Assembly (NCBI GenBank): GCA_017459075.1 | Contig: JAFUDQ010000007.1 | Location: 62,001-126,000, forward strand | DNA length: 64,000 nt | Reading direction: 5' to 3' | From: Bacteroidales bacterium | GTDB taxonomy: Bacteria > Bacteroidota > Bacteroidia > Bacteroidales > UBA932 | Part shown: positions 48,509 to 57,445 of the stretch, in pieces | Layout: the number at the start of each line of letters is the position of its first letter | Numbering within the stretch: position 1 is the first letter of the stretch | Position numbers and translations under genes: made by a program | Notes under the pieces: model-generated | The model's database searches: none | What the model was told of the DNA's origin: nothing | Seen by the model: the letters and a program-made list of their open reading frames with translations, nothing else

Positions 48509-48620
48509 GATTTCTCGACTTCGCTCGAAATGACAAGTTGGAACTCGAAATAACAAGTTAACGCTCGAAATAACAGGTTAACGCTCGAAATGACAAGTTG
48601 GAACTCGAAATAACAAGTCG
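48509..48620. repeat. Repeat array upstream of the NtrC-like regulator (20-bp period)
   Basis: GATTTCTCGACTTCGCTCGA is followed by five head-to-tail units with CTCGAAATGACAAG or CTCGAAATAACAAG, spaced 20 bp apart. Same family as at 12467. It lies between the divergent regulator and cmk genes, in the regulator's likely promoter region. Confidence 0.85.
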
Positions 48621-48679
48621 AAGTCAAAGATTATATTACAAATATCGGACAAAAATTTCAGTTTCTGAATAATATGCGT

Positions 48680-48687
48680 TAAATTTG
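48680..48687 (+). promoter_or_regulatory. cmk promoter -7 box
   Basis: TAAATTTG, a TAnnTTTG match ending 7 bp before the ATG at 48695, implying a nearly leaderless transcript or use of the ATG at 48710. Confidence 0.6.
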
Positions 48688-48694
48688 TAAAGAT

Positions 48695-49414
48695 ATGACC
48701 AAAGAAACAATGAACAAAGTACCGGACATTATTATCGCGATAGACGGCTATTCCGCAACAGGAAAAAGCACGCTCGCAAAACTGATAGCCAAGGAATTCG
48801 GTTTCACATACCTGGATTCAGGTGCAATGTACAGGGCCGTCACCCTCTTTGCCATGGAACAGGGCTTTGTGCCCAAAGGCGAAGGGAAAATAGACGAAAA
48901 AGCCCTTCAGGATGCACTGGACAAGGGATTTGACATCTCCTTCGGAGAAGGAAACAAAGCTTTTACAGGCGACAGGTGCATAGAGAGCGAAATACGCTCA
49001 ATGGAAGTGTCCTCTCATGTAAGCCCTGTAGCCGCCCTCCCGTTCGTCCGCGCCTTCGTAGACGACAAATTGCATGCATGGGGCCGTCGCGGCCGTGTAG
49101 TTATGGACGGAAGAGATATTGGTACTGCGGTATTCCCGGAGGCCCAGCTCAAACTTTTTGTAACGGCTTCGGATGAAGTACGCGCCCAGCGCAGGTACGA
49201 CGAACTGCTGTCAAAGGGCCAGGAAACGCCGATGGCAGACGTAATGGCCAACCTTAAGGAACGCGATTACATAGATTCGCACCGCGAAACAAACCCCCTC
49301 CGGCAGGCAGCCGACGCCTTTGTCCTTGATAACTCAGACATGAACCTGCATGAGGAGCTTGTATGGGTCAAAGGCCTTGTAATGGGACTCTTCAGAATAT
49401 ACGAAGGCGTATAA
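48695..49414 (+). CDS. cmk: Cytidylate kinase
   Basis: A 239-residue CMP/dCMP kinase. The P-loop is IDGYSATGKSTLAK, DSGAMYRAVTLFAM is the NMP-binding segment, VVMDGRDIGTAVFPEAQLKL and ASDEVRAQRRYDEL are diagnostic, and RDYIDSHRETNPLRQAADAF is near the C-terminus. The second ATG (48710, MNKVPDIII) is an alternative start. Its stop overlaps the ispH start by one base (TAATG). Confidence 0.94.
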   Translation: MTKETMNKVPDIIIAIDGYSATGKSTLAKLIAKEFGFTYLDSGAMYRAVTLFAMEQGFVPKGEGKIDEKALQDALDKGFDISFGEGNKAFTGDRCIESEIRSMEVSSHVSPVAALPFVRAFVDDKLHAWGRRGRVVMDGRDIGTAVFPEAQLKLFVTASDEVRAQRRYDELLSKGQETPMADVMANLKERDYIDSHRETNPLRQAADAFVLDNSDMNLHEELVWVKGLVMGLFRIYEGV

Positions 49415-50307
49415 TGAACCTTACTGTAGAAATAGACGGTAAATCCGGTTTCTGCGGCGGGGTAATCCGCGCAATAGGCCGTGCCGAGACCTTCCTTCAG
49501 GAGAACCCGGGGACAACCCTGAGTTCCCTTGGCGCCATTGTCCATAATGAAGAAGAACTCTCCCGCCTTTCAAAAAAAGGCCTCAGGACTATCGAAACCC
49601 TGAATCAGGTAAGCAGCGGCCCGGTATTGGTCCGTGCCCACGGAGAGCCACCGGCAACTTACCGCCTTGCAAAGGAAAGGGGAATAGAGATTATCGACTG
49701 CACCTGCCCGGTAGTCCTTCAGCTTCAGAAAAGAATCAGGGATGCTTATGCCGATGTTTCCCCGAAAGGAGGAAAAATCATTATCTTCGGCCGTATCGGC
49801 CATGCGGAAGTCCTTGGCCTTGTGGGGCAGACGGACGGCCATGCCCTTGTGGTGGAAACCTCCGAAATGCTTCAGAAAGCATTGTCCGAAGGCAGGCTTG
49901 ACCCTTCCGCCCCGGTAGAAATTTTCTCACAGACCACCGGAAGCCCGGACACCTTCGCTGAAATTTGCAAAATGCTTGAAAATGTGGTTGCGGACAAGTC
50001 CTTGCTTAAGGTTCACAACACCATCTGCTCCCAGGTTTCTTCGCGCCATAGCCAGCTGGCTGAATTTGCCGCGTCGCATGATGTAATTATCTTTGTATCA
50101 GGCAAATACAGCTCCAACGGAAGTGTGTTGTTCCAGCTCTGCAAGGGGGTGAATGAACGTAGCTTCAGAATCAGCTCGGAAGAAGAAATAGACCCCTCCT
50201 GGCTACGTGACGGAGACCGCGTGGGAGTATGCGGCGCAACCTCCACTCCCAAGTGGTTATTAGAGAAAATTGCCGGTGTTCTTGGCGGATTCAAAACAGT
50301 TTCTTAA
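49414..50307 (+). CDS. ispH: 4-hydroxy-3-methylbut-2-enyl diphosphate reductase
   Basis: A 297-residue iron-sulfur enzyme, the last step of the MEP isoprenoid pathway. The three cluster cysteines are in SGFCGGVIRAI, IDCTCPVVLQL and NTICSQVSSRH. VRAHGEPPATY and QTTGSPDTF are also conserved. The start at 49414 gives the normal N-terminus (MNLTVEIDGKSGFCGGV) and overlaps the cmk stop by one base. Confidence 0.95.
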   Translation: MNLTVEIDGKSGFCGGVIRAIGRAETFLQENPGTTLSSLGAIVHNEEELSRLSKKGLRTIETLNQVSSGPVLVRAHGEPPATYRLAKERGIEIIDCTCPVVLQLQKRIRDAYADVSPKGGKIIIFGRIGHAEVLGLVGQTDGHALVVETSEMLQKALSEGRLDPSAPVEIFSQTTGSPDTFAEICKMLENVVADKSLLKVHNTICSQVSSRHSQLAEFAASHDVIIFVSGKYSSNGSVLFQLCKGVNERSFRISSEEEIDPSWLRDGDRVGVCGATSTPKWLLEKIAGVLGGFKTVS

Positions 50308-50369
50308 ATTCGCAGTCTGAAACAAAAACAGGCTATGGTCCTGTGGGCCAGCCAAAAACAAATAATTTT

Positions 50370-50936
50370 ATGGCAACAACAGCTGATTTTAAAAACGGAC
50401 TTTATCTTAGTTTCAATGGCAAACCGTGCTCTATCGTATGGTTCCAGCATGTTAAACCCGGCAAAGGCCCCGCTTTCGTGAAGACAAAACTTCGCAACCT
50501 GGAGAATGGTCGTATCCTTGAGAACACCTTCACCGCAGGTGCAAAGATTGATACCATCACAGTGGAGCGCAGACCTTATCAGTTCCTTTATGACGATGGT
50601 GAAAGCTTCAACTTCATGCACGAAGAAACTTATGAGCAGATTACCCTTCCTCACGAACTGGTAGACAATGCAGACCTTATGAAAGAGGGACAGCATGTAG
50701 AGATGATGTTCGTTACGGAGCCGGAGGAGAGATGCCTCACCTGCGAGCTTCCTACATACGTTACTCTGGAAGTTACTTATTCAGAGCCTGCTGTCAAGGG
50801 CAACACCGCATCCACCAGCGCACTTAAGGAAGTTACCCTTGAGACCGGTGCAAAAATCATGGTTCCCCTCTTCATCAACACAGGAGAGAAGATTACCGTA
50901 AACACAACGGATCGCTCATACGGACAGCGCGTATAA
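50370..50936 (+). CDS. efp: Elongation factor P
   Basis: A 188-residue EF-P with three beta-domains that relieves ribosome stalling at polyproline. The loop tip is VKPGKGPAFVKTKL with Lys32 at the position that is modified in other bacteria; in Bacteroidota the modification state is uncertain. The C-terminal VTLETGAKIMVPLFINTGEK matches the family. The start ATG (50370) agrees with the family length; the longer upstream frame overlaps ispH. Confidence 0.95.
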   Translation: MATTADFKNGLYLSFNGKPCSIVWFQHVKPGKGPAFVKTKLRNLENGRILENTFTAGAKIDTITVERRPYQFLYDDGESFNFMHEETYEQITLPHELVDNADLMKEGQHVEMMFVTEPEERCLTCELPTYVTLEVTYSEPAVKGNTASTSALKEVTLETGAKIMVPLFINTGEKITVNTTDRSYGQRV

Positions 50937-50957
50937 GAAAACATTCAATGAAAGAGA

Positions 50958-50987
50958 CTCCGGAGCCAAAAGCTCCGGAGCTTTTTT
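50958..50987 (+). terminator. Intrinsic terminator after efp
   Basis: CTCCGGAGC (50958-50966) pairs with GCTCCGGAG (50972-50980) around CAAAA, and C plus six T residues follow. It overlaps the stop codon of the convergent histidine kinase gene. Confidence 0.9.
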
Positions 50988-53900
50988 ATCCCTTAAGGGG
51001 AAGGCGAACGGTGAAGCAGGCTCCGCCGAGAGTGAACGAGCGGCTGTAGAAAATCTCGCCCCCGCAACGCTCCAGGATATTCTTGCAGATGGCAAGCCCA
51101 AGGCCGGTACCGCTGCTCTTCGTGGTGAAATTGGGAGTGAACAGGCGGGCCCGGTTCTCATCCTTTACGCCGGGGCCGTTATCCTCTACCACAACATCGT
51201 AGAAGCCGTCCCGCGTACTCTTTCGAAGTGAAACATAAACCTTTGCGGCAGCCGGCTCTTCTCCTTTCTCTTCCTGCTCCTTCACACTGTTCTCCACCGC
51301 CTGTACGGCATTGGTCAGAAGATTAACGAACACGCGCGTAATCTGCGGTTTAGGCCCTTCAATCACAGCCCCCTGCAAACCAATATACTGGAACTCAATA
51401 TTGCTTCTTCCGTCAAACAAGGCAATCTGCTCTGCAATAAGACGGTCAAGGTCAATCGTTACCGGCTCCTCACTGTAAAGCTTTGCAAAAGTAGAGAATT
51501 CATTTGCCGTATCTGTCAGAGTATCAATACTTTCAAGAATAACAGGCGCCATCGAATCGAACCTCTCACCCCAGGAAGCATCCCCGCGGCTCCGGAGCAT
51601 TATCAGCCTTTGAATCTGAAGCTTTATCGGGGTAAGCGGATTCTTGATTTCATGGGCAACCTGACGCGCCATCTCACTCCAGGCCTTGTCCCTCTCAGCC
51701 CTTGCCAGCTGCCGGCTGCTCTCCGACAGGTCATGCACCATCAGGTTATACGCCCTCACAAGAGACGAAATCTCATCCTCCCTTTCATAGATGATGTATT
51801 CCAGGCCTTCATCCCTTGCAGACGTCATCTTACGCCCCATTTCCAAGATAGGAATGAACATTTTGTCGATGATTCTGGTCGATATCAACCTGGCTACCGA
51901 CAGCAGTATGAAGAACAGGGTTATAATGAAAAGCGAGTGGAAAACGGCTTCCGTGCGGAATTCCAGGCCGGTATCGGTATAAGGAGCGCAGAGGATTGCC
52001 AGCACTTTGCCGTCGCCGTTGGACAGCGGTGCGTACATCGCATAATACTGTCGGCCTGAAGTCCTCTCCTTATGGATATAGTACCGTTTGTTCTCGTACA
52101 TTATGTTGCGATACGCGTCCTCATCGGCCCTCATACCCCACAGCAGGCGCTCGAATACCTCCGGCCTAGTGCTCTTGAACACCCGTCCGTCGGCGGTGTA
52201 AAGGGTAAGGTCGGACTGTGTATGGTCGCCGATGGCGGTAAGCATCTGGCCTGCCTGCTGGGTATCGAAGTCTTCGTAAGAAGTGTAATAACGAATCTCT
52301 GACTGTACAAGGGCCTGGATGGTGCTTATCTTGCTGGTCATCAGGTTGTTGATGTTGGCCTCATTTCGCCTGTAGACGAAGAATACGCTGATGAGGGCCA
52401 GCACCACCATCGTCCCGACAAGAGATACGAAAAGTATAGTATTGAAGGTGGATTTGTAGTAGTTCTTGGTAAAAGCAGACCGGCGCTTCCTGTCCATGGA
52501 AACCATGCTAAGGATAAACAGCATGGCCAGGGCAACCATGAAAGATGCCACCAGATAATTGGTAAACTCCACTTCCGGCCGCGAAATAACTATGAATTCC
52601 CCGTCGGACACCTTCTTGAAGAAGTGCTCGTAGTCATCATAATTAAGGCTGGACGCCTGTGAAGTGGCCGATACCTCCTTAAACCTGTCCTTCAGGACGG
52701 TAGGGTAGGCATAATTGCCTTTATAGCTTACCAGCTTGCCATTCAGGTACTTGGCGTATGAATAAGTATGCGGAAGAATCACGTTTCCGGGAGACGAGTT
52801 CTCCAGGATTGCGTAATATCCGATATCGTCATTATCTGTCTTTGCGTCGATGGTGACAACCATCCTGGTCATGCCGGTGGAAGGGGAGTAGTAGGTGAAC
52901 TGCCCCGCGTATCTGGCCATTCCGTTGGCGGAGCGGGTGTAGATGAAGCGGGAATCGTCGGCAATAGGGGAGCCTTTGGAGAAAAGGTCTGACAGATAGG
53001 ACATTACGGCAGCATCGCCATCCTTGTCATTGAAAATAAAGAGGCCTAATTCATATTCCTGGGACATCCTGCCAAGGAAGCCTTCCGTGATTCGGTTCAG
53101 GATGATGCGGTAATCTGCATTCTGAAGCACCAGATTCGCCATTACTGCATCTGAGGCGATGGCGTTTTCCACTCCCATCAGCTGAAGTTCGAAGGCCAGG
53201 TTCCTCTCTACGGCAAGGCGGTTCGCCCATATATTCACCCTCCTTTCCTCTCTCTTCTTTCCTTCAATGGAGGAGAATGTTACAAGGGCGGCGGCGCACA
53301 CAATCATTATCACCATCCTTCCGGTGTGCGACAGGAAGTTAACCCTTAGTCCGAAGACGTATTTGAACCATGGCCTGAGCAACTGAAGCAGCATGACGCA
53401 GGCCGATATCAGGAAAATATAGGATATGTAAACGTAAACCGTGAAACTGCTGAGCTCGGCAATTTTGTACAGCTCCAGGCAAATTACCGAGTTTACGATT
53501 ATGCTCTTGAATGATATGTAAGAATATATCAGGATGGCGGCCAGTGCCAGTATCGGTACAGCCGGAAGAATCATCCTGGCCTTGCTCCTGTTTATGGCCC
53601 TTGTCAGCGGTAGTCTGACGCAGTAAACAGTGTAAACCAGCAGGGAGATGGCAAGATTAATGAGGAGGACGGCTCCAAGGGAGTAGAACACGGAGCCATC
53701 GGCATAAACGGCGGGGGAGAAAATACTTTCAGTTCCTGAGAGCCATCGGCCAAGGATATAAAAAGCCCCGAGGACCAGAATCAGCCAGACCTGGGTGATT
53801 AGCATGCCTTTGATGGTTCTGTGTGTGAACAGGTAGACAAAGGCCGCAATTATCATTATCAGGAGGGCAATCCATACAATCAGTACATTCGGTACCAGCG

Positions 53901-54552
53901 GCGGCACCTGGGCGTTCTCCTGAATAACCTTCATCAGAGGCTGGCCGTCTACGCTGACCTCCGCGCCGCCGCTGTAGCTCAGCGGGTACACGGAAAAGCG
54001 GTCTGACAGCCTCAGGACCGGGTTTACACCGTTGACGGAAGGTGTGTTGATAGTGTTCTTGACTTCCAGGCCGGCAACTACCCTGACTTTTCCTTCCTCG
54101 GCAAATTTGGCAAGATACCATTTAGGGCCGATGTTCCTGAATGACAGCTCTTTGCCGATGTCTGCAAGGGGCATATACCAGGTGTTGCTAAGCGATGGCG
54201 CAAGGCGGAAGAGGCTGCGCGTGTCAATCTCGTCATCGTTAACCGGGAACTGATGGCACCATGACTGCAAGGTGTCGCCCATGTACCGGTAAATGACCAT
54301 GTCCTGCGGCAGGTCTTCAAGCTCCATCCAGGGGCTGTCGGTTCCCTTAAGGGCCTGCTCCATGTAGGTTTCCAGCAGTTTCACCCTTGACGACAGTCGG
54401 GAGGAAAGGTCGCGGGCGGCGGTGTCCGTGTAGTCCGAACTTCTTCCGAAGAGTATGGACAGGCCGATGAAAATAACGGCTGCCAGCTGGAGGACTATCG
54501 CCATATTGTCCTTCAGTGAACGTGCTATCTTTTTAAAACTCAGTCCCGCCAT
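50986..54552 (-). CDS. Very large NtrY-like sensor histidine kinase
   Basis: A 1,188-residue kinase. A first helix (residues 15-34) and a periplasmic segment precede a block of about six helices at 225-425 (VLIVWIALLIMIIAAFVYLF and others). A second periplasmic domain is at about 430-680, two more helices (MVALAMLFILSM, LFVSLVGTMVVLALISVFFV), a third periplasmic domain of about 130 residues, and a last helix (LFIITLFFILLSVARL) before HAMP. The kinase core has RQVAHEIKNPLTPIKLQIQR (His box), NLLTNAVQAVE (N box), VEDNGPGVKDE and KSSGTGLGLAI (G boxes). This resembles NtrY, here with an unusually large sensor part. It starts 2 bp after rlmH. Confidence 0.92.
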   Translation of the reverse strand: MAGLSFKKIARSLKDNMAIVLQLAAVIFIGLSILFGRSSDYTDTAARDLSSRLSSRVKLLETYMEQALKGTDSPWMELEDLPQDMVIYRYMGDTLQSWCHQFPVNDDEIDTRSLFRLAPSLSNTWYMPLADIGKELSFRNIGPKWYLAKFAEEGKVRVVAGLEVKNTINTPSVNGVNPVLRLSDRFSVYPLSYSGGAEVSVDGQPLMKVIQENAQVPPLVPNVLIVWIALLIMIIAAFVYLFTHRTIKGMLITQVWLILVLGAFYILGRWLSGTESIFSPAVYADGSVFYSLGAVLLINLAISLLVYTVYCVRLPLTRAINRSKARMILPAVPILALAAILIYSYISFKSIIVNSVICLELYKIAELSSFTVYVYISYIFLISACVMLLQLLRPWFKYVFGLRVNFLSHTGRMVIMIVCAAALVTFSSIEGKKREERRVNIWANRLAVERNLAFELQLMGVENAIASDAVMANLVLQNADYRIILNRITEGFLGRMSQEYELGLFIFNDKDGDAAVMSYLSDLFSKGSPIADDSRFIYTRSANGMARYAGQFTYYSPSTGMTRMVVTIDAKTDNDDIGYYAILENSSPGNVILPHTYSYAKYLNGKLVSYKGNYAYPTVLKDRFKEVSATSQASSLNYDDYEHFFKKVSDGEFIVISRPEVEFTNYLVASFMVALAMLFILSMVSMDRKRRSAFTKNYYKSTFNTILFVSLVGTMVVLALISVFFVYRRNEANINNLMTSKISTIQALVQSEIRYYTSYEDFDTQQAGQMLTAIGDHTQSDLTLYTADGRVFKSTRPEVFERLLWGMRADEDAYRNIMYENKRYYIHKERTSGRQYYAMYAPLSNGDGKVLAILCAPYTDTGLEFRTEAVFHSLFIITLFFILLSVARLISTRIIDKMFIPILEMGRKMTSARDEGLEYIIYEREDEISSLVRAYNLMVHDLSESSRQLARAERDKAWSEMARQVAHEIKNPLTPIKLQIQRLIMLRSRGDASWGERFDSMAPVILESIDTLTDTANEFSTFAKLYSEEPVTIDLDRLIAEQIALFDGRSNIEFQYIGLQGAVIEGPKPQITRVFVNLLTNAVQAVENSVKEQEEKGEEPAAAKVYVSLRKSTRDGFYDVVVEDNGPGVKDENRARLFTPNFTTKSSGTGLGLAICKNILERCGGEIFYSRSFTLGGACFTVRLPLKG

Positions 54553-54554
54553 TG

Positions 54555-55028
54555 TTACTCGTTATGGTAAGGCTCACCTCTCATTATGGTGAATGCCCGG
54601 TAAAGCTGCTCCGCAAAAACAGTCCTCACCATCTGGTGAGAGAAAGTCATGTCAGACAGCGACAGCATGGATGAGGCTCTTTCATACACTTTTGCAGAGA
54701 ATCCATATGCTCCGCCGATGATGAATACAATATCCTTGCCGCTTCCGGCCATTTTCTTCTCAAGGAAGGCTGCGAATTCCAGGGAACGGTATTTCTTGCC
54801 GTGCTCATCCAGCAGGATAACGTCGTCCGATGGCTTAAGGGCGGCCAGAATCTTCTCTCCTTCCTTTTCTTTTATCTGGGCGGGGGAGAGTGAGGCTGTG
54901 CCTTTAAGCTCAGGAATCTCTGTTACGGAGAATGGTATATAGTGCACCAGGCGGGACCTGTACATTTCCAGGCCCTCTTTTACCCAGGACATATCTGTTT
55001 TTCCTACCGTAAGAAGAGTCAGTTTCAT
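54555..55028 (-). CDS. rlmH: 23S rRNA (pseudouridine-1915-N3) methyltransferase
   Basis: A 157-residue SPOUT-fold enzyme of typical length. VILLDEHGKKYRSLEFAAFL, FIIGGAYGFSAKVYERA and LSLSDMTFSHQMVRTVFAEQ are diagnostic, and the end FTIMRGEPYHNE is nearly universal. It methylates helix 69 pseudouridine of 23S rRNA. A full promoter lies upstream. It is followed after 2 bp by the histidine kinase gene. Confidence 0.96.
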   Translation of the reverse strand: MKLTLLTVGKTDMSWVKEGLEMYRSRLVHYIPFSVTEIPELKGTASLSPAQIKEKEGEKILAALKPSDDVILLDEHGKKYRSLEFAAFLEKKMAGSGKDIVFIIGGAYGFSAKVYERASSMLSLSDMTFSHQMVRTVFAEQLYRAFTIMRGEPYHNE

Positions 55029-55047
55029 GCCTTCCGTTAATTTTCTT

Positions 55048-55079
55048 CAAAAATAAGATTTTATTTATAATTATCAAAA
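55048..55079 (-). promoter_or_regulatory. rlmH promoter with -33 and -7 elements
   Basis: Minus-strand TTTTG (55079-55075) and TATTTTTG (55055-55048) are separated by 19 bp, matching the Bacteroidota TTTG-19/20-TAnnTTTG pattern. This is the clearest two-part promoter in the window. Confidence 0.7.
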
Positions 55080-55137
55080 GGTGTCCCGAAGATATGATTG
55101 CGGCTCGGAATTTGCATAAATACAGGCAGAACTTAAG

Positions 55138-55557
55138 ATGAAGCTGAAAAAATTCATAATTGCGGCTTTCGCCGCCTTGCTTTGTACGGCCGTTGCGTCC
55201 GCGCAGAAGCCTGTTGTACGCAATTCATCTTACGATGTATTTAATCCGATTACCAAATACATCCGTCTTGGAGACGTGGAAAAGCTTTCCGCCTGGTTTT
55301 CTGACAATTTGGAGATAACTGTATTTCATGTTACCAACGATGCCAGCAAAAGCCAGGCGAAACAGATTCTGAAGTCCTTCTTTGACACCTATACGCCCCG
55401 GGCCTTCAACATAGAACACACAGCAGGGCGCGAGACAATGAAATACGCCCTCGGCTCCATGAAAGCAGGCGGCGATGTCTTCAGGGTTACAATCTTCGTC
55501 AGCCTTGAAGGTTCCAACTATCTCATCCAGCAAATCAAAATAGAAAAACGGGACTAA
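55138..55557 (+). CDS. DUF4783 family exported protein
   Basis: A 139-residue protein with a signal peptide (MKLKKFIIAAFAALLCTAVASAQ) and a compact NTF2-like fold (VEKLSAWFSDNLEITVFHVT, AKQILKSFFDTYTPRAFNIE, NYLIQQIKIEKRD). DUF4783 is a Bacteroidota family of unknown function, possibly ligand-binding given the NTF2-like shape. It is upstream of engB on the same strand. Confidence 0.8.
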   Translation: MKLKKFIIAAFAALLCTAVASAQKPVVRNSSYDVFNPITKYIRLGDVEKLSAWFSDNLEITVFHVTNDASKSQAKQILKSFFDTYTPRAFNIEHTAGRETMKYALGSMKAGGDVFRVTIFVSLEGSNYLIQQIKIEKRD

Positions 55558-55572
55558 GTAATATTTTTTTTC

Positions 55573-55580
55573 TATCTTTG
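55573..55580 (+). promoter_or_regulatory. engB promoter -7 box
   Basis: TATCTTTG, a TAnnTTTG match 9 bp before the ATG at 55590, so the transcript is almost leaderless. Confidence 0.6.
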
Positions 55581-55589
55581 CACTGCCTT

Positions 55590-56186
55590 ATGAAAATTAT
55601 AGAAGCCATATTCGCCGGTAGCAGCACAAGGGTAGAACAAAAGCCCAAGGAAAGACTCCCGGAAATTGCGTTCATCGGTAGATCGAACGTCGGTAAATCC
55701 TCCCTGATAAATATGCTTACAGGCACAAAGAAGCTGGCGATGACTTCTGCAACTCCCGGAAAGACAAAGCTGGTTAACCACTTCAGAATCAACAGGAAAT
55801 GGTATCTTGTAGATCTTCCGGGCTACGGTTATGCCAAGATGCCGGTCAAGGAAAAAGAGAAGTTGGAAGCCATTATCCGGGATTACCTGAATCATTCAGA
55901 GGAGCTGAAGCACCTGTTTGTCCTTGTAGACTCAAGGCACGACATGCAGAAGGCGGATATTGATTTCCTGACAGAGATTGCCGGTAGCACCATCCCCTTC
56001 TCCATCATTTTCACCAAAGGCGATAAAATGGGCCCTGTGGCAAGGGAAAACCAGATTCAGAGTAATCTGAGGCAGATAGGGCCGATGCTGGACGGGGCCG
56101 AGCTGGAGCACTTCGCCAGTTCCTCCGAGACGAGCCTTGGTAAAGAAGAAATTCTTAACTTTATAGATAACCTTCTAAAAAACTAA
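55590..56186 (+). CDS. engB: Ribosome biogenesis GTPase EngB (YihA/YsxC)
   Basis: A 198-residue small GTPase. G1 is GRSNVGKSSLINML, G3 is DLPGYGYAKMPVKEKE and G4 is TKGDKMG; TSATPGKTKLVNHF is the G2 region. It acts in large-subunit assembly. The ATG at 55590 is preferred to 55578, which lies inside the -7 box. It is followed 8 bp later by prs. Confidence 0.95.
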   Translation: MKIIEAIFAGSSTRVEQKPKERLPEIAFIGRSNVGKSSLINMLTGTKKLAMTSATPGKTKLVNHFRINRKWYLVDLPGYGYAKMPVKEKEKLEAIIRDYLNHSEELKHLFVLVDSRHDMQKADIDFLTEIAGSTIPFSIIFTKGDKMGPVARENQIQSNLRQIGPMLDGAELEHFASSSETSLGKEEILNFIDNLLKN

Positions 56187-56194
56187 TTATTCCG

Positions 56195-57172
56195 ATGATG
56201 AACAATAGCAGAATGGAACTGTTCTCCTGCACAGCCTCAAGAGAATTTGCAGTCAAAGTGGTTGACGAACTGAATAAGATTCGCTACCCCGGAGAAGAAG
56301 AACTCCACCTTGGCTCATCCATTGTTACAAAGTTCAGTGATGGCGAATTTCAGCCTGCGTTTACGGAAAGCGTCCGTGGTGCAACGGTATTCATCCTCCA
56401 GTCTACCTTCCCGCCTACAGAGAACCTAATGGAACTGCTTCTTACCATTGATGCAGCCAAGAGAGCATCGGCAGACAAGGTGATTGCAGTTATGCCTTAC
56501 TTCGGATGGGCCCGCCAGGACCGTAAAGACAAGCCCAGGGTATCCATCGGCGCAAAGTTGGTGGCCAACCTTCTTAAGGCAGCCGGCGCAGACCGCGTCA
56601 TGACCTGCGACCTTCATGCAGAGCAGATTCAGGGCTTCTTTGACTTCCCGGTAGACCATCTTTACGGAAGCAAGGTCTTCCTTCCCTGCATCAAATCGCT
56701 CGGACTTGAAAACCTGTCCATCGCAGCACCTGATATGGGTGGCGCAAAGAGGGCCAACGTTTATGCGAAGGAACTTGCCTGCCCTGTAATTATCTGCCAT
56801 AAGTCCCGTGAGAAGGCCAACGAGGTGGCTTCCATCACCGCTATCGGAGAAGTTGAGGGCCGGAATATCGTTATTGTCGATGATATGATCGACACCGCCG
56901 GTACCCTTAAAAAGGCTGCCGATGTCCTTATGGAGAAGGGTGCCGCTTCCGTCCGCGCGTGCGCAACGCACGCCGTCCTGTCCGGAAAGGCATATGAAAA
57001 CATTGCAACATCGGCCCTTAAGGAAGTGTTTGTCACTGATACCATTCCTTTGACTTCTGACCCTACAAAGGATACCAGCAAGATAAAGGTTGTATCAATG
57101 ACAGGTACTTTCGCAAATATTATTCACAGAGTATATCATTACGAGCAGATTAGCTCTGAATTTGTTCATTAA
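56195..57172 (+). CDS. prs: Ribose-phosphate pyrophosphokinase
   Basis: A 325-residue PRPP synthase. The ATP-binding flexible-loop region is AVMPYFGWARQDRKDKPRVS, and the PRPP-binding motif is IVIVDDMIDTAGTLKKAADV. YGSKVFLPCIK and APDMGGAKRANVYAKEL are also conserved. It makes PRPP for purine, pyrimidine, His and Trp synthesis. It is slightly longer than the usual 310-315. Alternative ATGs at 56198 or 56213 are possible. Confidence 0.95.
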   Translation: MMNNSRMELFSCTASREFAVKVVDELNKIRYPGEEELHLGSSIVTKFSDGEFQPAFTESVRGATVFILQSTFPPTENLMELLLTIDAAKRASADKVIAVMPYFGWARQDRKDKPRVSIGAKLVANLLKAAGADRVMTCDLHAEQIQGFFDFPVDHLYGSKVFLPCIKSLGLENLSIAAPDMGGAKRANVYAKELACPVIICHKSREKANEVASITAIGEVEGRNIVIVDDMIDTAGTLKKAADVLMEKGAASVRACATHAVLSGKAYENIATSALKEVFVTDTIPLTSDPTKDTSKIKVVSMTGTFANIIHRVYHYEQISSEFVH

Positions 57173-57175
57173 ACC

Positions 57176-57442
57176 ATGGTGAAGGTCTTTCTGGCAGCAC
57201 TTATAATCGTTGGCTTCGGGGTATTTATAATGAGTTTCAATATAATATTCCGGAAGAAGGAGTTTCCCAACAGCGATGTGGGATCCAATGAGAATATGCG
57301 GAAGATGGGGATCCGGTGCTTCAAGGAAGAGGACGCAGAGATTCACCGTAACCTTAAAAAGGGGAAGAAGGCCGGCTGCACCGGCGAGTGGTCTGAGGAT
57401 TGCGCCGGCTGTTCCCTTTATAATTTTGACAAACTGAAATAG
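57176..57442 (+). CDS. Small membrane protein with Cys-rich tail
   Basis: An 88-residue protein. An N-terminal helix (VFLAALIIVGFGVFIMSFNI) is followed by a polar tail. The tail has four cysteines (MGIRCFKEED, then CTGEWSEDCAGC), reminiscent of a small metal or redox site. It lies 3 bp after prs and 3 bp before der, so it is embedded in a tight operon. I believe related small proteins occur beside der in other Bacteroidota, but no function is known. Confidence 0.7.
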   Translation: MVKVFLAALIIVGFGVFIMSFNIIFRKKEFPNSDVGSNENMRKMGIRCFKEEDAEIHRNLKKGKKAGCTGEWSEDCAGCSLYNFDKLK

Positions 57443-57445
57443 ATT

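Noticed and set aside
48509..48620. Possible CRISPR array
   Set aside because: The 20-bp units are head-to-tail without unique spacers, the same family lies elsewhere as single copies, and no cas gene is in the window.
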